Shown here one piece after another: positions 21,314-29,832 of a stretch of 64,000 bases of DNA; the stretch's first letter is position 1; each line of letters begins with the position of its first letter. The DNA comes from JACCXG01 sp963836735 (GTDB taxonomy: Bacteria > Acidobacteriota > Vicinamibacteria > Vicinamibacterales > 2-12-FULL-66-21). Under the pieces are notes generated by a model. The model was given only the letters and a program-made list of their open reading frames with translations, did no database searches and was not told the origin of the DNA. Location of the stretch: the NCBI GenBank assembly GCA_963836735.1, contig CAWIKP010000003.1, positions 1 to 64,000 on the forward strand. Direction: 5' to 3'. Both the position numbers and the translations under genes were made by a program.

Positions 21314-22275
21314 TGGTCATCTCCGCTCGCCCACCGGTGCACCCGATCGATGCAGGCACGGAACGCACCCGGATGTCGCGTCAGCACGGCTCGCGTCGCG
21401 CGGACGCTGCGAGCGAGATCGGCAAACTTGTGAAACTCGCGCGCCTGTTCGACAGCGTCGAGAAGATGAGCGGCGGATCCGTGAGTCGCCAGCCGGACGA
21501 CGGTTTCAGCGGTCCCGACCGGCTCGAGCGCCGGCTCCGCGCGATCGAGATCCGACCATTCGAGGAAGAGAATCGACCGCACCGGCACGGGCGCCGGAGC
21601 AGCACTCACGCCAAAGCGATCAACGCCAAGGGCGCGTTTGTCCCAGGTTGGGGTCAGGCGCGGCAGCGAGACGGCCGGCCCCAGGACGAGCGCGGCACCA
21701 TCCGGCCACAGCTTCAAGCCGGCGGCAAACGGTTCGGCCATCCATCCCGCGTCTGCTTTCCTCACGTGCAGCACATCGTCGGTAATCAACGGGCAGCCCC
21801 GGGCTGCGAGCGCAGCGGCGATGGTGGACTTCCCTGCCCCGTGCGGTCCGGCCATGATCGCCGCACTACTGCCTACCTGTACGGCACTCGCGTGCAGGGA
21901 CAGGTAGCCGCGCCGCCGTAGCACGAAGCCGAGAATGGGACCAGTCAGGTAGGTAGCAAGATCTTCGAGGGTCGCGTTCGGCGATCGCGTGCACCAGACG
22001 GTGGTGCCGTGAGTGTCGACCCAGACGGACGTGCCGTCGCTGTATGAGAAACAGAACCCGCGCCGCGACCTGCCAACCGTCACGATCGGGCGCTCGCTCT
22101 GATCGACATAATCGGAGCGGTGGAACAGGTCGAACGGCAGATCCCGCCACGGGGCGGCTGCATCGAGGTGAATGTGAAGCTCGGGGCTGCCCTGCGCGGC
22201 TGGGGGAAGGCCGGGAATCGGGGCATCAGCGGCAATGACGAGGCCGGCGGCGCGATGAAGGACCAGGCTGCTCAA
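21304..22275 (-). CDS. HPr-kinase-like kinase of the lasso-type cluster
   Basis: A 323-residue protein of the HPr kinase/phosphorylase-like family found in lasso peptide clusters, where such kinases phosphorylate the C-terminal serine or the precursor peptide. The Walker A loop GPHGAGKST lies at about residues 142-150 after LSLHASAVQVG, which is the usual HASAV motif. PLITDDVLHV provides the second acidic motif. The start TTG at 22275 is preceded by GGGAG at good spacing; a promoter-like element sits in the 65-bp gap before it (22302-22330). Translation runs into the nucleotidyltransferase gene. Confidence in the family is high; the peptide substrate is unknown. Confidence 0.85.
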   Translation of the reverse strand: MSSLVLHRAAGLVIAADAPIPGLPPAAQGSPELHIHLDAAAPWRDLPFDLFHRSDYVDQSERPIVTVGRSRRGFCFSYSDGTSVWVDTHGTTVWCTRSPNATLEDLATYLTGPILGFVLRRRGYLSLHASAVQVGSSAAIMAGPHGAGKSTIAAALAARGCPLITDDVLHVRKADAGWMAEPFAAGLKLWPDGAALVLGPAVSLPRLTPTWDKRALGVDRFGVSAAPAPVPVRSILFLEWSDLDRAEPALEPVGTAETVVRLATHGSAAHLLDAVEQAREFHKFADLARSVRATRAVLTRHPGAFRACIDRVHRWASGDDQCV

Positions 22276-22301
22276 GTTACTCCCGGACGCAGGCTGTGCG
22301 C

Positions 22302-22330
22302 AGCTTAGATGACACGATCGGCACCGTCAA
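22302..22330 (-). promoter_or_regulatory. Candidate internal sigma-70 promoter before the kinase gene
   Basis: On the minus strand TTGACG and TAAGCT are separated by 17 bp, located 27 bases before the kinase start. It is the only inter-gene gap in the operon, so it may allow separate expression of the kinase-nucleotidyltransferase pair. The -10 match is moderate. Confidence 0.4.
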
Positions 22331-22340
22331 ACGCGGATGT

Positions 22341-23502
22341 TCACATCTCGCCGGTCTCGACCTGTCTCACCCGGCCAACCCACGTCGTGACAAAATCCTC
22401 CGCGCTGCCGGGCCGTGCGAAGAGCTCAGGCGCCTCTCGGACCAGCGCACCGGCGAGAGCAGCGACTGTACGCTGCCCGTCGATCTGCGACAGCAACGTC
22501 CCCAGCGCGGTGGCTCTCGGCCCCTTTCTCGGAATCGCCTCGGGGGCGGTCAGAGGAAGGGCGGCGGGATCGAGCACGAGCTCTGCAAGTGAGCTTTGAT
22601 CCGCCACCAGAACTTCAGGGTCAGAGCCTTCAGTGGTCACCCAGGCGCGCCACGACCACACGTAGTTGTTGCCAGCCTGACGCGCGGCGAGCTCGACACG
22701 AAGGCGGTCACCGGTCCCGGCCGCAACCGGCTGGTGGAACGGAATGAACATCTGCTTGTAAGCATCGAGGGATCGGCCCGGACGTGTCGAAAATCCGATG
22801 CCGTCCGCAAGGTCGGCCTCGAACCACATGGCGAGCCCATCGAGCGCGCTCCCCTGCTCGAGCCGCCACTCCAGGGAACCTGTGACGTCGGTCGAGGTCA
22901 CGGACCGATAGTCGAGCGCGGCCCAGCAGCGTCCGTCGGTGACCAGGTCTTCGGGCGCAATCGTGCACCGCATCGGCGTGTCGAAGACAACCCGCTCGAC
23001 CGGCTCCAGGTTCAATCCCTCGCGTCCGTGTGCCGCCAGGACCTCGCGCCTGAAAACCGCCGGCGTGCGCGTCGGCGCCACCATCACGCGATCGGCGCGG
23101 GCGATGATGCGGCCGCCAGGGCGCAGCAGGCGATCGCGCGCATCGATCAGGACTTCGAGCGAACGGGAGGCGAACGGTGTCGCGCCGCGCAGATCGATCA
23201 GGAGCACGTCCGCTGGCTGCGGCAGCGTCATGTCGGTGATGCTGCGATGGTGAAAGGTGATGCGATCGGCACAGCCGTTGGCCGCCGCGACGCGAGCGCC
23301 AAGGTGAATCGCAGGATTGGTGTCAACGGCGTCGATGTGGGCCGCCCCGGCACGCGCGGCGACAACGCTGAAGAACCCGAAACCAGCTCCCGCCTCGAGG
23401 TACGCGGTCGCCGGGTGCAACCACGGCGCGGAGCGCCTCGGCGTACGCCGAGGTCCTCGCCTCGTCGGCGATCATCCAGAGATAGTCGGTCAGGCTGTAC
23501 AC
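22341..23502 (-). CDS. PRMT-like SAM-dependent methyltransferase of the lasso-type cluster (one frameshift)
   Basis: Removing one G at 23399-23400 joins YSLTDYLWMIADEARTSAYA to APGDRVLEAGAGFGFFSVVA, giving about 386 residues. The layout is that of protein arginine methyltransferase-like enzymes: an N-terminal helix with Y..MI.D..R, SAM motif I VLEAGAGFGFFS, post-I DAVDTNP, and an acidic loop LLIDLRG instead of the classical double-E loop. A beta-barrel-like half follows, and the last ~80 residues (TVAALAGALVREAPELF) look helical and PqqD-like. The GTG start at 23502 overlaps the cyclase stop by 13 bases; an earlier GTG at 23571 is possible. Methylation of the peptide product or of the leader is inferred from context. 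Confidence 0.75.
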
Positions 23503-25304
23503 GACACGTTCCGGAGCGACACCGCATAGCCACGGCCGGTCAGCCAGCCGATCAGCTGCAGGACGCGCCACGCCTCGGCAACGATGCGCGGGTCAGAGCT
23601 CCGCAGGGCACGACGCCATTCGTCGGCGGCGATCCAGCGGTCGAGAGGGGGAGGCAGTGGAGTTAGTTCCGCGGCTTTTGCGTGATCGCGTTGCCAGTCG
23701 CGCGCAAGGGCCGCGTCCAGCCCAGCGACACCCTGCTTGGGCCGCCTTGCGATCGCAGGCGGCAGCACATCGGCGTAAGCCGATCGCGCCAGCTCCTTCT
23801 GCTGACACCACGGAATGGGAGCCACGTTGACCACGAACCGGATCACGCGGGTGTCGAGCAGCGGACACCGCAGCTCGAGGCGATGACTGGTCAGCTCGGG
23901 CGACAGAATGCCGGAGAGGTAGCCGGAAACGGCAGGCCACAGCCGCTCCTGGATCTTGGGTCGAGTCGCATGAGGCTGAAGAGGAACTGCGCGATGGCCG
24001 AGCACGTCGGGCTCGTCGGCGTCGGCCGAACCGGCCTCGGAGCTCAGGTGAAGCCAGCGAGGGGGAGGCGGCAGGGCGGGGGGTTTGCTGAGACCTGCGC
24101 GTTCCCGGAGACGGACTCCGAGATACGGCGGACGGTGCACCGCAAGCATGAACCGGGCGATGTCGCCTGCGAGACTGACCGGCGGGATCGCGCGCCGCAG
24201 TTCCTGCCAATCCGGGGGCTGAAAGAGCGCATCTCCATCCTCGCCATACAACGCGGCCCGGCCATGGGTCGCCGCGGCACCAATGAGAGTGCGCCAGTCG
24301 GACAACGCTGGTTCGTCCACCGGCTGCGGTGTCGGGCGGCCTTCCGAGATGTGATGCAGCGCCGCGTGTCGATCGGCAGGTACCGGCGTCATCGGTATAC
24401 CAAGCGCGTCCGCGGCGATCTGCGCCCGCGGCACCTCACTCGACGCTGGAACGCGGGCATAGTCGGCAGTAAAGGCGTGAAGGCTCGACTCCGGCGTCGC
24501 GCGCCGCGCCGCCGCGGCGATTGTCGCCGAGTCGATTCCGGATGACATGAGGATCGACGTCCGGGCCTCGAGACGGTCGCCCACCGCACGCTCGAGTACT
24601 TCGCGATATCCCTCAATCGCGGAACGAGACTCGCGAATCAATGGACCATCTGCTGCCGGGAAGCTCCAGTGCCGCCTCAATGCCGGCTCGCCACCTTGAC
24701 GAATCGTCAAAGTGTGGCCGGCGGGCAGGGGGACGACCGTACGATACGCGGTCCGGGTCTCTGCGATCGCGCCGGTGGCGAGGAAGCCACCGAGCGCCCG
24801 CTCGTCGAGATCCTGGGGCACGTGCGGGTGCGCGCGCGCCGCGTTCAGGATGTTGCTGACGACCACGACGTCGGAGCCGGTGCCGACGAAGAGCGGTCTC
24901 ACGCCGAGGCCGTCGCGCGCGCACAGGAAGACGCGATCGCGGGCGTTCCACATCGCCAGGGCGAACTCGCCGCCAAATCGCTCGGCGCAGGTGCTGCCCC
25001 AGCGCTGATAGGCGGCGGCAGACAGCCGCAAGGAATGACTGTGGCTTGGGAGGCCCAAACCTGCGCTCAATCGGCCTCTGTCCTCGAGCAGCACCTGACC
25101 CGTTGCCGCGATGCCGCTGATCGCGTCAACCAGAAGATGGCTGTCGGACTCGGGATTCAGCGGAGCGGCGAGAAGGACGCAACCGTCGAGAACCGCCGAC
25201 TCGCACGGCGTGCCGTAGACCTCCGACAGCGCGGCCGCGACCGCGTTGACTCCGGTCCGTTCCGCGCCCGCCCGGCGCGGGATGATTGCGGCAAACGCCG
25301 TCAC
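23490..25304 (-). CDS. Lasso peptide cyclase (asparagine synthetase family, C protein)
   Basis: A 604-residue asparagine synthetase B homologue. In lasso peptide biosynthesis this protein adenylates an Asp/Glu side chain and closes the isopeptide ring. The N-terminal glutaminase-like domain starts MTAFAAIIPRRAG and lacks the catalytic Cys2 of true asparagine synthetases, as lasso cyclases do. The synthetase domain carries the PP-loop as ILMSSGIDSATIAAAARR, then ALYGEDGDALF and RCPLLDTRVIRFV. It overlaps the upstream B2 gene by four bases (GTGA) and leads into the methyltransferase. The identification rests on domain order plus neighbours; an amidation enzyme for another peptide type is the main alternative. 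Confidence 0.88.
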   Translation of the reverse strand: MTAFAAIIPRRAGAERTGVNAVAAALSEVYGTPCESAVLDGCVLLAAPLNPESDSHLLVDAISGIAATGQVLLEDRGRLSAGLGLPSHSHSLRLSAAAYQRWGSTCAERFGGEFALAMWNARDRVFLCARDGLGVRPLFVGTGSDVVVVSNILNAARAHPHVPQDLDERALGGFLATGAIAETRTAYRTVVPLPAGHTLTIRQGGEPALRRHWSFPAADGPLIRESRSAIEGYREVLERAVGDRLEARTSILMSSGIDSATIAAAARRATPESSLHAFTADYARVPASSEVPRAQIAADALGIPMTPVPADRHAALHHISEGRPTPQPVDEPALSDWRTLIGAAATHGRAALYGEDGDALFQPPDWQELRRAIPPVSLAGDIARFMLAVHRPPYLGVRLRERAGLSKPPALPPPPRWLHLSSEAGSADADEPDVLGHRAVPLQPHATRPKIQERLWPAVSGYLSGILSPELTSHRLELRCPLLDTRVIRFVVNVAPIPWCQQKELARSAYADVLPPAIARRPKQGVAGLDAALARDWQRDHAKAAELTPLPPPLDRWIAADEWRRALRSSDPRIVAEAWRVLQLIGWLTGRGYAVSLRNVSCTA

Positions 25305-25738
25305 GATGCGCGCGGGGCGGCGAGCGGGGTGTAGCGATCGGCTGGCTCGCCGCCAACGACGATGCGGCCGTCGTTCGACAGCCAGGCGTGCGCGTCGAGG
25401 TCGCCGTCCTTGTCTCGCGCGACGCCGAAAACGATCTGGGAAGTCCAGCCCTCACGGCGCAGCAGGCACTGCGCGGCGATTGCCTGCGGCAGGCAGCTGG
25501 AACCGGGGACGAAGCGGCTGGCGCGTCTGACCGCGCGTGCGCAGCGCTCCGGCGAAGTCTCATCACGGGTGCGCGGGCGTGCAGGAATCCGGGCAACCAG
25601 GAGGGCAATCGACCCGTAGGAGAGGCAGGTCAGGCCGGTGCGGGCTGCCACCAGCCAGAGCCACGCCCGGGCGGCGTCGAGTCGTTCGCGCCGCGACAGC
25701 CGCCGCACGCTACGCGTGATCAGGAAAAGTGATCGCAA
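25301..25738 (-). CDS. Lasso peptide B2 leader protease (transglutaminase-like)
   Basis: A 145-residue transglutaminase-like cysteine protease of the lasso B2 family, which removes the leader peptide. The catalytic cysteine lies in GSSCLPQAIAAQCLLRREGW and the histidine in DLDAHAWLSNDG, with the usual spacing. The N-terminus is helical and hydrophobic (LWLVAARTGLTCLSYG). The TTG start at 25738 has GAGG five bases upstream and overlaps the RRE gene by 29 bases; a GTG at 25708 right after that stop is the alternative. It is coupled to the cyclase by a four-base overlap. Confidence 0.88.
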   Translation of the reverse strand: MRSLFLITRSVRRLSRRERLDAARAWLWLVAARTGLTCLSYGSIALLVARIPARPRTRDETSPERCARAVRRASRFVPGSSCLPQAIAAQCLLRREGWTSQIVFGVARDKDGDLDAHAWLSNDGRIVVGGEPADRYTPLAAPRAS

Positions 25739-26009
25739 CCAGGCCTCGCGTTTCGAGCTCCTTGATCAGCTGATCCAGTCCGGCGGCCGCTTCCTCGCGG
25801 CTGACGTGGTACTCGTCGAGCAGGACGCCGACGACGTGACCCAGCGTGCGCCGCGTTTGAATCAGATCCCAGATGCGCGCGCCGACGTCTGACAACCCGT
25901 AGTACACGCTGTCGCGCAGGCCAAGAATCACGATCTCGTCGCCGAGCCGGGTGGACAGCTGGTCGGCGCTCACGACCGCGACGGCATCGGCAGGAAGCGG
26001 CTCGGTCAC
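25710..26009 (-). CDS. PqqD/RRE-domain protein (lasso B1, leader recognition)
   Basis: A 99-residue PqqD-like protein starting at GTG 26009 (MTEPLPADAVAVVSADQLST). The RRE fold is visible as VVSADQLSTRLGDEIVILGL (strands) and YYGLSDVGARIWDLIQ, followed by helices ending GLDQLIKELETRGLVAI. RRE proteins bind the leader of RiPP precursors and deliver it to the protease. The frame stays open upstream to a TTG at 26084; the 25-residue extension contains YLTPPL, a match to the YxxPxL leader motif that lasso RREs normally recognise (see findings). It is the first gene of the operon. Confidence 0.85.
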   Translation of the reverse strand: MTEPLPADAVAVVSADQLSTRLGDEIVILGLRDSVYYGLSDVGARIWDLIQTRRTLGHVVGVLLDEYHVSREEAAAGLDQLIKELETRGLVAITFPDHA

Positions 26010-26120
26010 AGTCGCAGTGTACCGCACGGGCGACCGGACCAACGGTGGCGTGAGGTAAGCTCGTGACAACTCAACGGGCCTCAATCAGCAGCGAGGCCCC
26101 TTCCAAGAGGAGACACATTG

Positions 26121-26668
26121 ATGCGTCGGAGTGCATATGGAATGGCGGCCACGGTGATGTTGGCAGCCGCGGTGTCAGTGGCAGCGCAGAAGACTACCGA
26201 GGTTCACCCTGGCAAGGGTGGCAGCCCGCACGTCCGCACCGAATGGACGATTGACGGGGCGAACATCTCGGTCGAATACGGACGCCCGTCGTTGAAGGGC
26301 CGCCCTGAGGCGGACCTGATGCCGGTCGGACAGCCCTGGCGCACCGGCGCAGACGAGGCGACGGTCCTGAAGACCGACAAGCCGCTGAAGTTCGGCACGC
26401 TGAGCCTCCAGCCGGGCACCTACACGCTGAACACCCAGCCCGGCGACAAGGACTGGCAGCTGATCGTGGGCAAGCTCGGCAAACCCGGCCAGTGGGGCAT
26501 TCCCTACAATGCGAAGCCCTCGAGATCGGCCGCGCCCCGATGTCCCTGCAGAAGACCAAGGCGCCCGTCGAGCAGGTGACGATCTCCGTCGACGACACGC
26601 CCAAGGGCGGCACGCTGAAGGTCGAGTGGGGGACGAAGAGCGCGTCGATTCCCTTCACTGTGGGATAG
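26121..26668 (+). CDS. DUF2911 secreted protein (one frameshift)
   Basis: A signal peptide (AYGMAATVMLAAAVSVAAQ) is followed by a DUF2911 domain: VEYGRPSLKGR, LMPVGQPWRTGADEATVL, and the LQPGTYTLNTQPG block typical of this family of small periplasmic beta proteins. The frame breaks at the CCC run 26517-26519, where one base seems missing; restoring it gives LEIGRAPMSLQKTKAPVEQV and a normal C-terminus (SIPFTVG), 182 residues. The ATG at 26121 has AAGAGGAG upstream. The gene is divergent from the lasso operon, with 111 bp between starts. Function unknown. Confidence 0.8.
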
Positions 26669-26672
26669 AGAT

Positions 26673-26762
26673 CGGGGCTCAGGGCTCGGGACTCGGGGCT
26701 CGGGCTCGCGAAAGCCCGGGGCTCGGGATTGCCGAGCCCCGAGCCCCGAGTCCCGAGCCCCG
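26673..26762. repeat. Word-repeat hairpin (GGGGCTC/GGGACTC units) filling a convergent spacer
   Basis: The left arm 26673-26709 is built of CGGGGCTC and CGGGACTC units. The right arm 26732-26762 is its near-exact reverse complement (GAGCCCCGAGTCCCGAGCCC). It occupies the whole gap between the DUF2911 stop and the quinoprotein stop, so it probably acts as a bidirectional terminator. Confidence 0.75.
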
Positions 26763-26764
26763 CC

Positions 26765-28354
26765 TCATTTCTTGTCGTTCATGACGAACGTCCACAACGT
26801 ATCCCCCGCTCCCACCAGCACGTACTGCAATCCGTCGAGCTCGTAGGTAATCGGGCCGTTTGCGACCGAGGAGTTGAGGCGCGCCTGCCAGAGCGCATCG
26901 CCGGTCGTCGCGTTCAAGGCGACGAGATCGTTCGACGTGCCGCCGGTGAAGACGACGTTGCCCGCGGTGCTCAGGACGCCTGCCCTGATGTTGCCTTCCC
27001 ACTTGTGGCTCCAGCGGACCTTGCCGGTCTTGTAGTCGATCGCCTGCAGCATCGATTCGGCGTAACCGCCGCGATCCGTGCCGCCCCAGCCCTGCGGGTT
27101 GTCGCTCGGGTCGTAGATGTAATAGACGCTGTAGGCCTGTCCCGCACTGACGTACAACAGGCCGGTCTGCGGGCTGAAGCTCGGGGGCGGCCAGTTGGTG
27201 GCGCCGCCCTGGTTCGGCGTGACCAGCGCGCCGTCGATCTGCGGGTCCTTGGCCGGGTTCGGAATCGGCTGGCCCTTGTCGTCGTACCCCTTCGCCCAGT
27301 TCGTCTTGACGTACTCCGACGACACCAGCGCCTTGCCGGTGGCGCGATCGAGCAGGAAGTAGTGGCCGTTGCGCGCGGCCTGCGCGAGCAGCTTGCGAGG
27401 CTTGCCGTCGATCTCGCCGTCGATGAGCACCGGCGTCTGGGTCGAGTCCCAGTCATGAGTGTCGTGCGGCGAGGACTGGAAGGCCCAGGCCATCTTCCCG
27501 GTGTCGGGATTGATCGCGACGATCGAGCCCGTATAGAGATTCGATCCCGCCCGGTTCTTGTGCGCGATCACCGGCTGCGGGTTGCCGGTCGTCACGTAAA
27601 TCAGGTTCAGCTCGGGGTCGTAGGTGATCGGCTGCCAGGTCATGCCGCCGCCGTGCTTCATGGCGTCTTCGTTCGGCCATGAGTCGGCGCCGGGCTCGCC
27701 CATCTTCTGCGGCACGACGTACCAGCGCCACTGCATGTCGCCGCTCTCCGGATCGTGCGACTGCACATAGCCGGGGATGTCGAGGTCGTCGCCGCTGACG
27801 CCGGCGATCACGTGCCCCTTGACGACCACCGGGGCCACCGACCCGTAGTAGAACTGGTCGAGATCGCAGATCTCCTTCCGCCAGCGCTCCTTGCCGTCCT
27901 TGATGCCGAGCGCCACCAGATGGCAGTCGGGGGTCTCGAAATACAGCGAGTCGCCGGCAACCGCGACGCCGCGGTTGCCGATGTGGATGCCGCCCTTCGA
28001 ATCCCACGCGTAGTGCCAGATCTCGCGGCCGGTGCGGGCGTCGAGCGCCCACACGTGATCGGGCAGGGTCAGGTAGATCACGCCGTCGATCATGACGGGC
28101 GTGCCCTTGATCGGCACGCCGCCGCCGAGCCCCGGGGCCGTGCGATAGCTCCACGCCAGGCTCAGCGACTGGACGTTCTCAGCCGTGACCTTGGTCAGCG
28201 GGCTGAACCGGCGGCCCGAGTAGTCGCCGTTGTAAGTCGGCCAGCTGGTCGTGGGCGGCTGTGAGAACTTTGCAGCATCGACCCACGGCTTCTGGGCCGA
28301 CAGCACGGCTGTCGCGATCGCGGCAAGGCAGGCAGCTGAGATGTACCGCTTCAT
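26765..28354 (-). CDS. PQQ-dependent dehydrogenase (quinoprotein)
   Basis: A 529-residue periplasmic quinoprotein with a signal peptide (ISAACLAAIATAVLSAQ) and an eight-bladed propeller. Recognisable blades are PTYNGDYSGRRFSPL near the N-terminus, VWALDARTGREIWHYAWD, VTTGNPQPVIAHKNR and GNVVFTGGTSNDLVALN. The blade motif ALDARTGREIW and the conserved active-site Trp and Asp blocks fit the methanol/alcohol dehydrogenase superfamily. The ATG overlaps the cytochrome c stop by four bases (ATGA), so the pair forms an electron-transfer unit in which the cytochrome takes electrons from PQQH2. The substrate, probably an alcohol or sugar, is not determined by sequence. Confidence 0.88.
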   Translation of the reverse strand: MKRYISAACLAAIATAVLSAQKPWVDAAKFSQPPTTSWPTYNGDYSGRRFSPLTKVTAENVQSLSLAWSYRTAPGLGGGVPIKGTPVMIDGVIYLTLPDHVWALDARTGREIWHYAWDSKGGIHIGNRGVAVAGDSLYFETPDCHLVALGIKDGKERWRKEICDLDQFYYGSVAPVVVKGHVIAGVSGDDLDIPGYVQSHDPESGDMQWRWYVVPQKMGEPGADSWPNEDAMKHGGGMTWQPITYDPELNLIYVTTGNPQPVIAHKNRAGSNLYTGSIVAINPDTGKMAWAFQSSPHDTHDWDSTQTPVLIDGEIDGKPRKLLAQAARNGHYFLLDRATGKALVSSEYVKTNWAKGYDDKGQPIPNPAKDPQIDGALVTPNQGGATNWPPPSFSPQTGLLYVSAGQAYSVYYIYDPSDNPQGWGGTDRGGYAESMLQAIDYKTGKVRWSHKWEGNIRAGVLSTAGNVVFTGGTSNDLVALNATTGDALWQARLNSSVANGPITYELDGLQYVLVGAGDTLWTFVMNDKK

Positions 28355-29259
28355 TTCAGTGTCTCCAGATATGCGACGACGTCGTGCATGTTCTTGTCGG
28401 TGATCTTGTCGAGCAGTTCGTTGTGGAACGCCAGCGGGTCGGTCTTCTCGACCTTGACGGCGGGCCCGCGCCGGATGGTCTGAGCGCTGCCGTCGTCGGT
28501 CCGAAGCGTGACGTAGAAGTCGTCCATCTGCATCAGCACACCGGTCAGCGGCGTGCCGCTCGCCTGGGTGACGGTCACGCGCACCGCGTTCGGATTGGGA
28601 CCTCCCGGGGCACCGCGGCCTCGTCCTCCGCGGCCGGTCGCCGGGAACAGGAACCGCTGCTGGATGTCGACCGGTTCGAGCCGCGCGCCGACGCCGGCCA
28701 GGTTGCCGGTCGGCGAGTGGCAGGTCGTGCACTTCCCTTCCCCGTTGAAGTAGGAGGCGCCGGCTTTGGGATCACCGGTCAGGATGTTCTGGACCTGGAA
28801 GAGCGGCGATCCGCGAAGGCCGTCGTTGACCTTCTGGCGCAGGAAGTGTGCGAGGTCCTGAACCTGTGCGTCGGTGAGGTTCGCGCTCGGCGTGCCGCTT
28901 TGCAGCTTGTGCCCCTTCTTGAGGAAGGGCCCGATCTGACTGCCATAGCGATCGCGAAGGACGATCACCGAGCGCACCAGGTTCGGTCCCTTGTCGCCGC
29001 CACGCGCCTGGGTGCCGTGGCAATCGATGCATTCGCTCGCCCACACCTTCCGTCCACGATCGGCGGCGGCCGGATCGACGACCGGCTTGTCGCTCGGTCC
29101 GGCTCCGGCCAGCATCCCGCCTCCGCCGCGTCCCGGCGGCGGTCCACCCCGCTGCCCGCCCGCTGGCTGAGGGGGCGTCGGCGCCTGCTGCGGCGCCTGG
29201 GCGGCGGTCATGATGGCGCCAGCCGCGATCAGCACCGCGATGACATAAGCCTTTCGCAT
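28351..29259 (-). CDS. Diheme cytochrome c (partner of the quinoprotein)
   Basis: A 302-residue secreted protein with a signal peptide (VIAVLIAAGAIMTAAQ) and a Pro/Gly-rich linker (PPPGRGGGGMLAG). It carries two heme sites, CIDCH (about residue 79) and CTTCH (about 178). The last third has a beta-rich segment (VRVTVTQASGTPLTGVLMQM) typical of cytochromes that pair with PQQ dehydrogenases in Acidobacteriota, then HDVVAYLETLK. It is the first gene of the two-gene minus-strand unit; the 104 bp upstream hold a G-rich element (29327-29352). Confidence 0.88.
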   Translation of the reverse strand: MRKAYVIAVLIAAGAIMTAAQAPQQAPTPPQPAGGQRGGPPPGRGGGGMLAGAGPSDKPVVDPAAADRGRKVWASECIDCHGTQARGGDKGPNLVRSVIVLRDRYGSQIGPFLKKGHKLQSGTPSANLTDAQVQDLAHFLRQKVNDGLRGSPLFQVQNILTGDPKAGASYFNGEGKCTTCHSPTGNLAGVGARLEPVDIQQRFLFPATGRGGRGRGAPGGPNPNAVRVTVTQASGTPLTGVLMQMDDFYVTLRTDDGSAQTIRRGPAVKVEKTDPLAFHNELLDKITDKNMHDVVAYLETLK

Positions 29260-29326
29260 CAATGGTCTCCCTCGCTTGGTCGAACCTCGGCATTCTGACG
29301 GCCGGGGGAGCAGAGATCAAGAAGGC

Positions 29327-29352
29327 GGGGGCGCTGGGGGCTGGGGCTGGGG
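29327..29352 (+). repeat. G-rich run with G-quadruplex potential
   Basis: Four runs of four to five G (29327-29331, 29336-29340, 29343-29346, 29349-29352) separated by two to four bases. It lies upstream of the cytochrome c gene, with the C-rich strand as the coding strand. Its GGGGCT units resemble the word repeats of other spacers. Confidence 0.5.
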
Positions 29353-29363
29353 CTAGGAAAAGG

Positions 29364-29775
29364 TCAGTGCCGGGCCCTGGCGAGCGACTGGCTGCGGCGT
29401 GTGGCGGCCGCGGGGCGGGGGCGGCGTTCAGGAGCGGCGGCGGCCGGCGTCCTCGCCGGGTCGGCCTCGACCCAGCGCTCGGCCCAGTGGCCGATGGCGT
29501 CGAGGGCGGGAGCCAGCGCGCGTCCCTTGGAGGTCAGCGAGGTACTCGACCCGGACCGGCGTTTCGGGGATGACGGTTCGCGCCACGATGGCCTCGTCTT
29601 CCAGCTCGCGCAGGCGCTCGGAGAGCATCCGGTCCGTGATGTCCGGAATCGCCGCCCGCAGCTCGGCGTACCTCGACGGACGCTGCCGCAGGGTCTGGAT
29701 GATCGCCCCAGACCACCGCCTCCCGATCAGCTCGACCGCCTTGTGGAACCGCGCGCACAGACCAGCCGTCCCCAT
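29364..29775 (-). CDS. HxlR-family winged-helix regulator (one frameshift)
   Basis: HxlR regulators are small redox- or aldehyde-responsive winged-helix repressors or activators. The N-terminal 100 residues fit well: CARFHKAVELIGRRWSGAII, then RPSRYAELRAAIPDITDRML and SERLRELEDEAIVARTVIPE. Removing one extra base near 29538-29541 turns RVEYLADLQG into RVEYLLTSKGRALAPALDAI, the normal family C-terminus, and gives 136 residues ending SQSLARARH. The gene is divergent from yceI; the 121-bp gap contains a strong promoter and an inverted repeat suited to dimer binding. Confidence 0.85.
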
Positions 29776-29803
29776 GGGCCCAATTGTAGCAGTTTTCGTG
29801 GCC

Positions 29804-29832
29804 TTGACGTACGTAACATTAAAAAGTATAGT
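29804..29832 (+). promoter_or_regulatory. Sigma-70 promoter of the YceI-family gene
   Basis: TTGACG (29804-29809) and TATAGT (29827-29832) with a 17-bp spacer, the best consensus promoter in the window. Its start site would fall near 29839, inside the inverted repeat 29831-29858. Confidence 0.75.

Noticed and set aside
26075..26120. Minus-strand mini-ORF MCLLLEGASLLIEAR as lasso precursor
   Set aside because: Only 15 codons, with no YxxPxL, no Thr-x cleavage site and no ring acceptor spacing.
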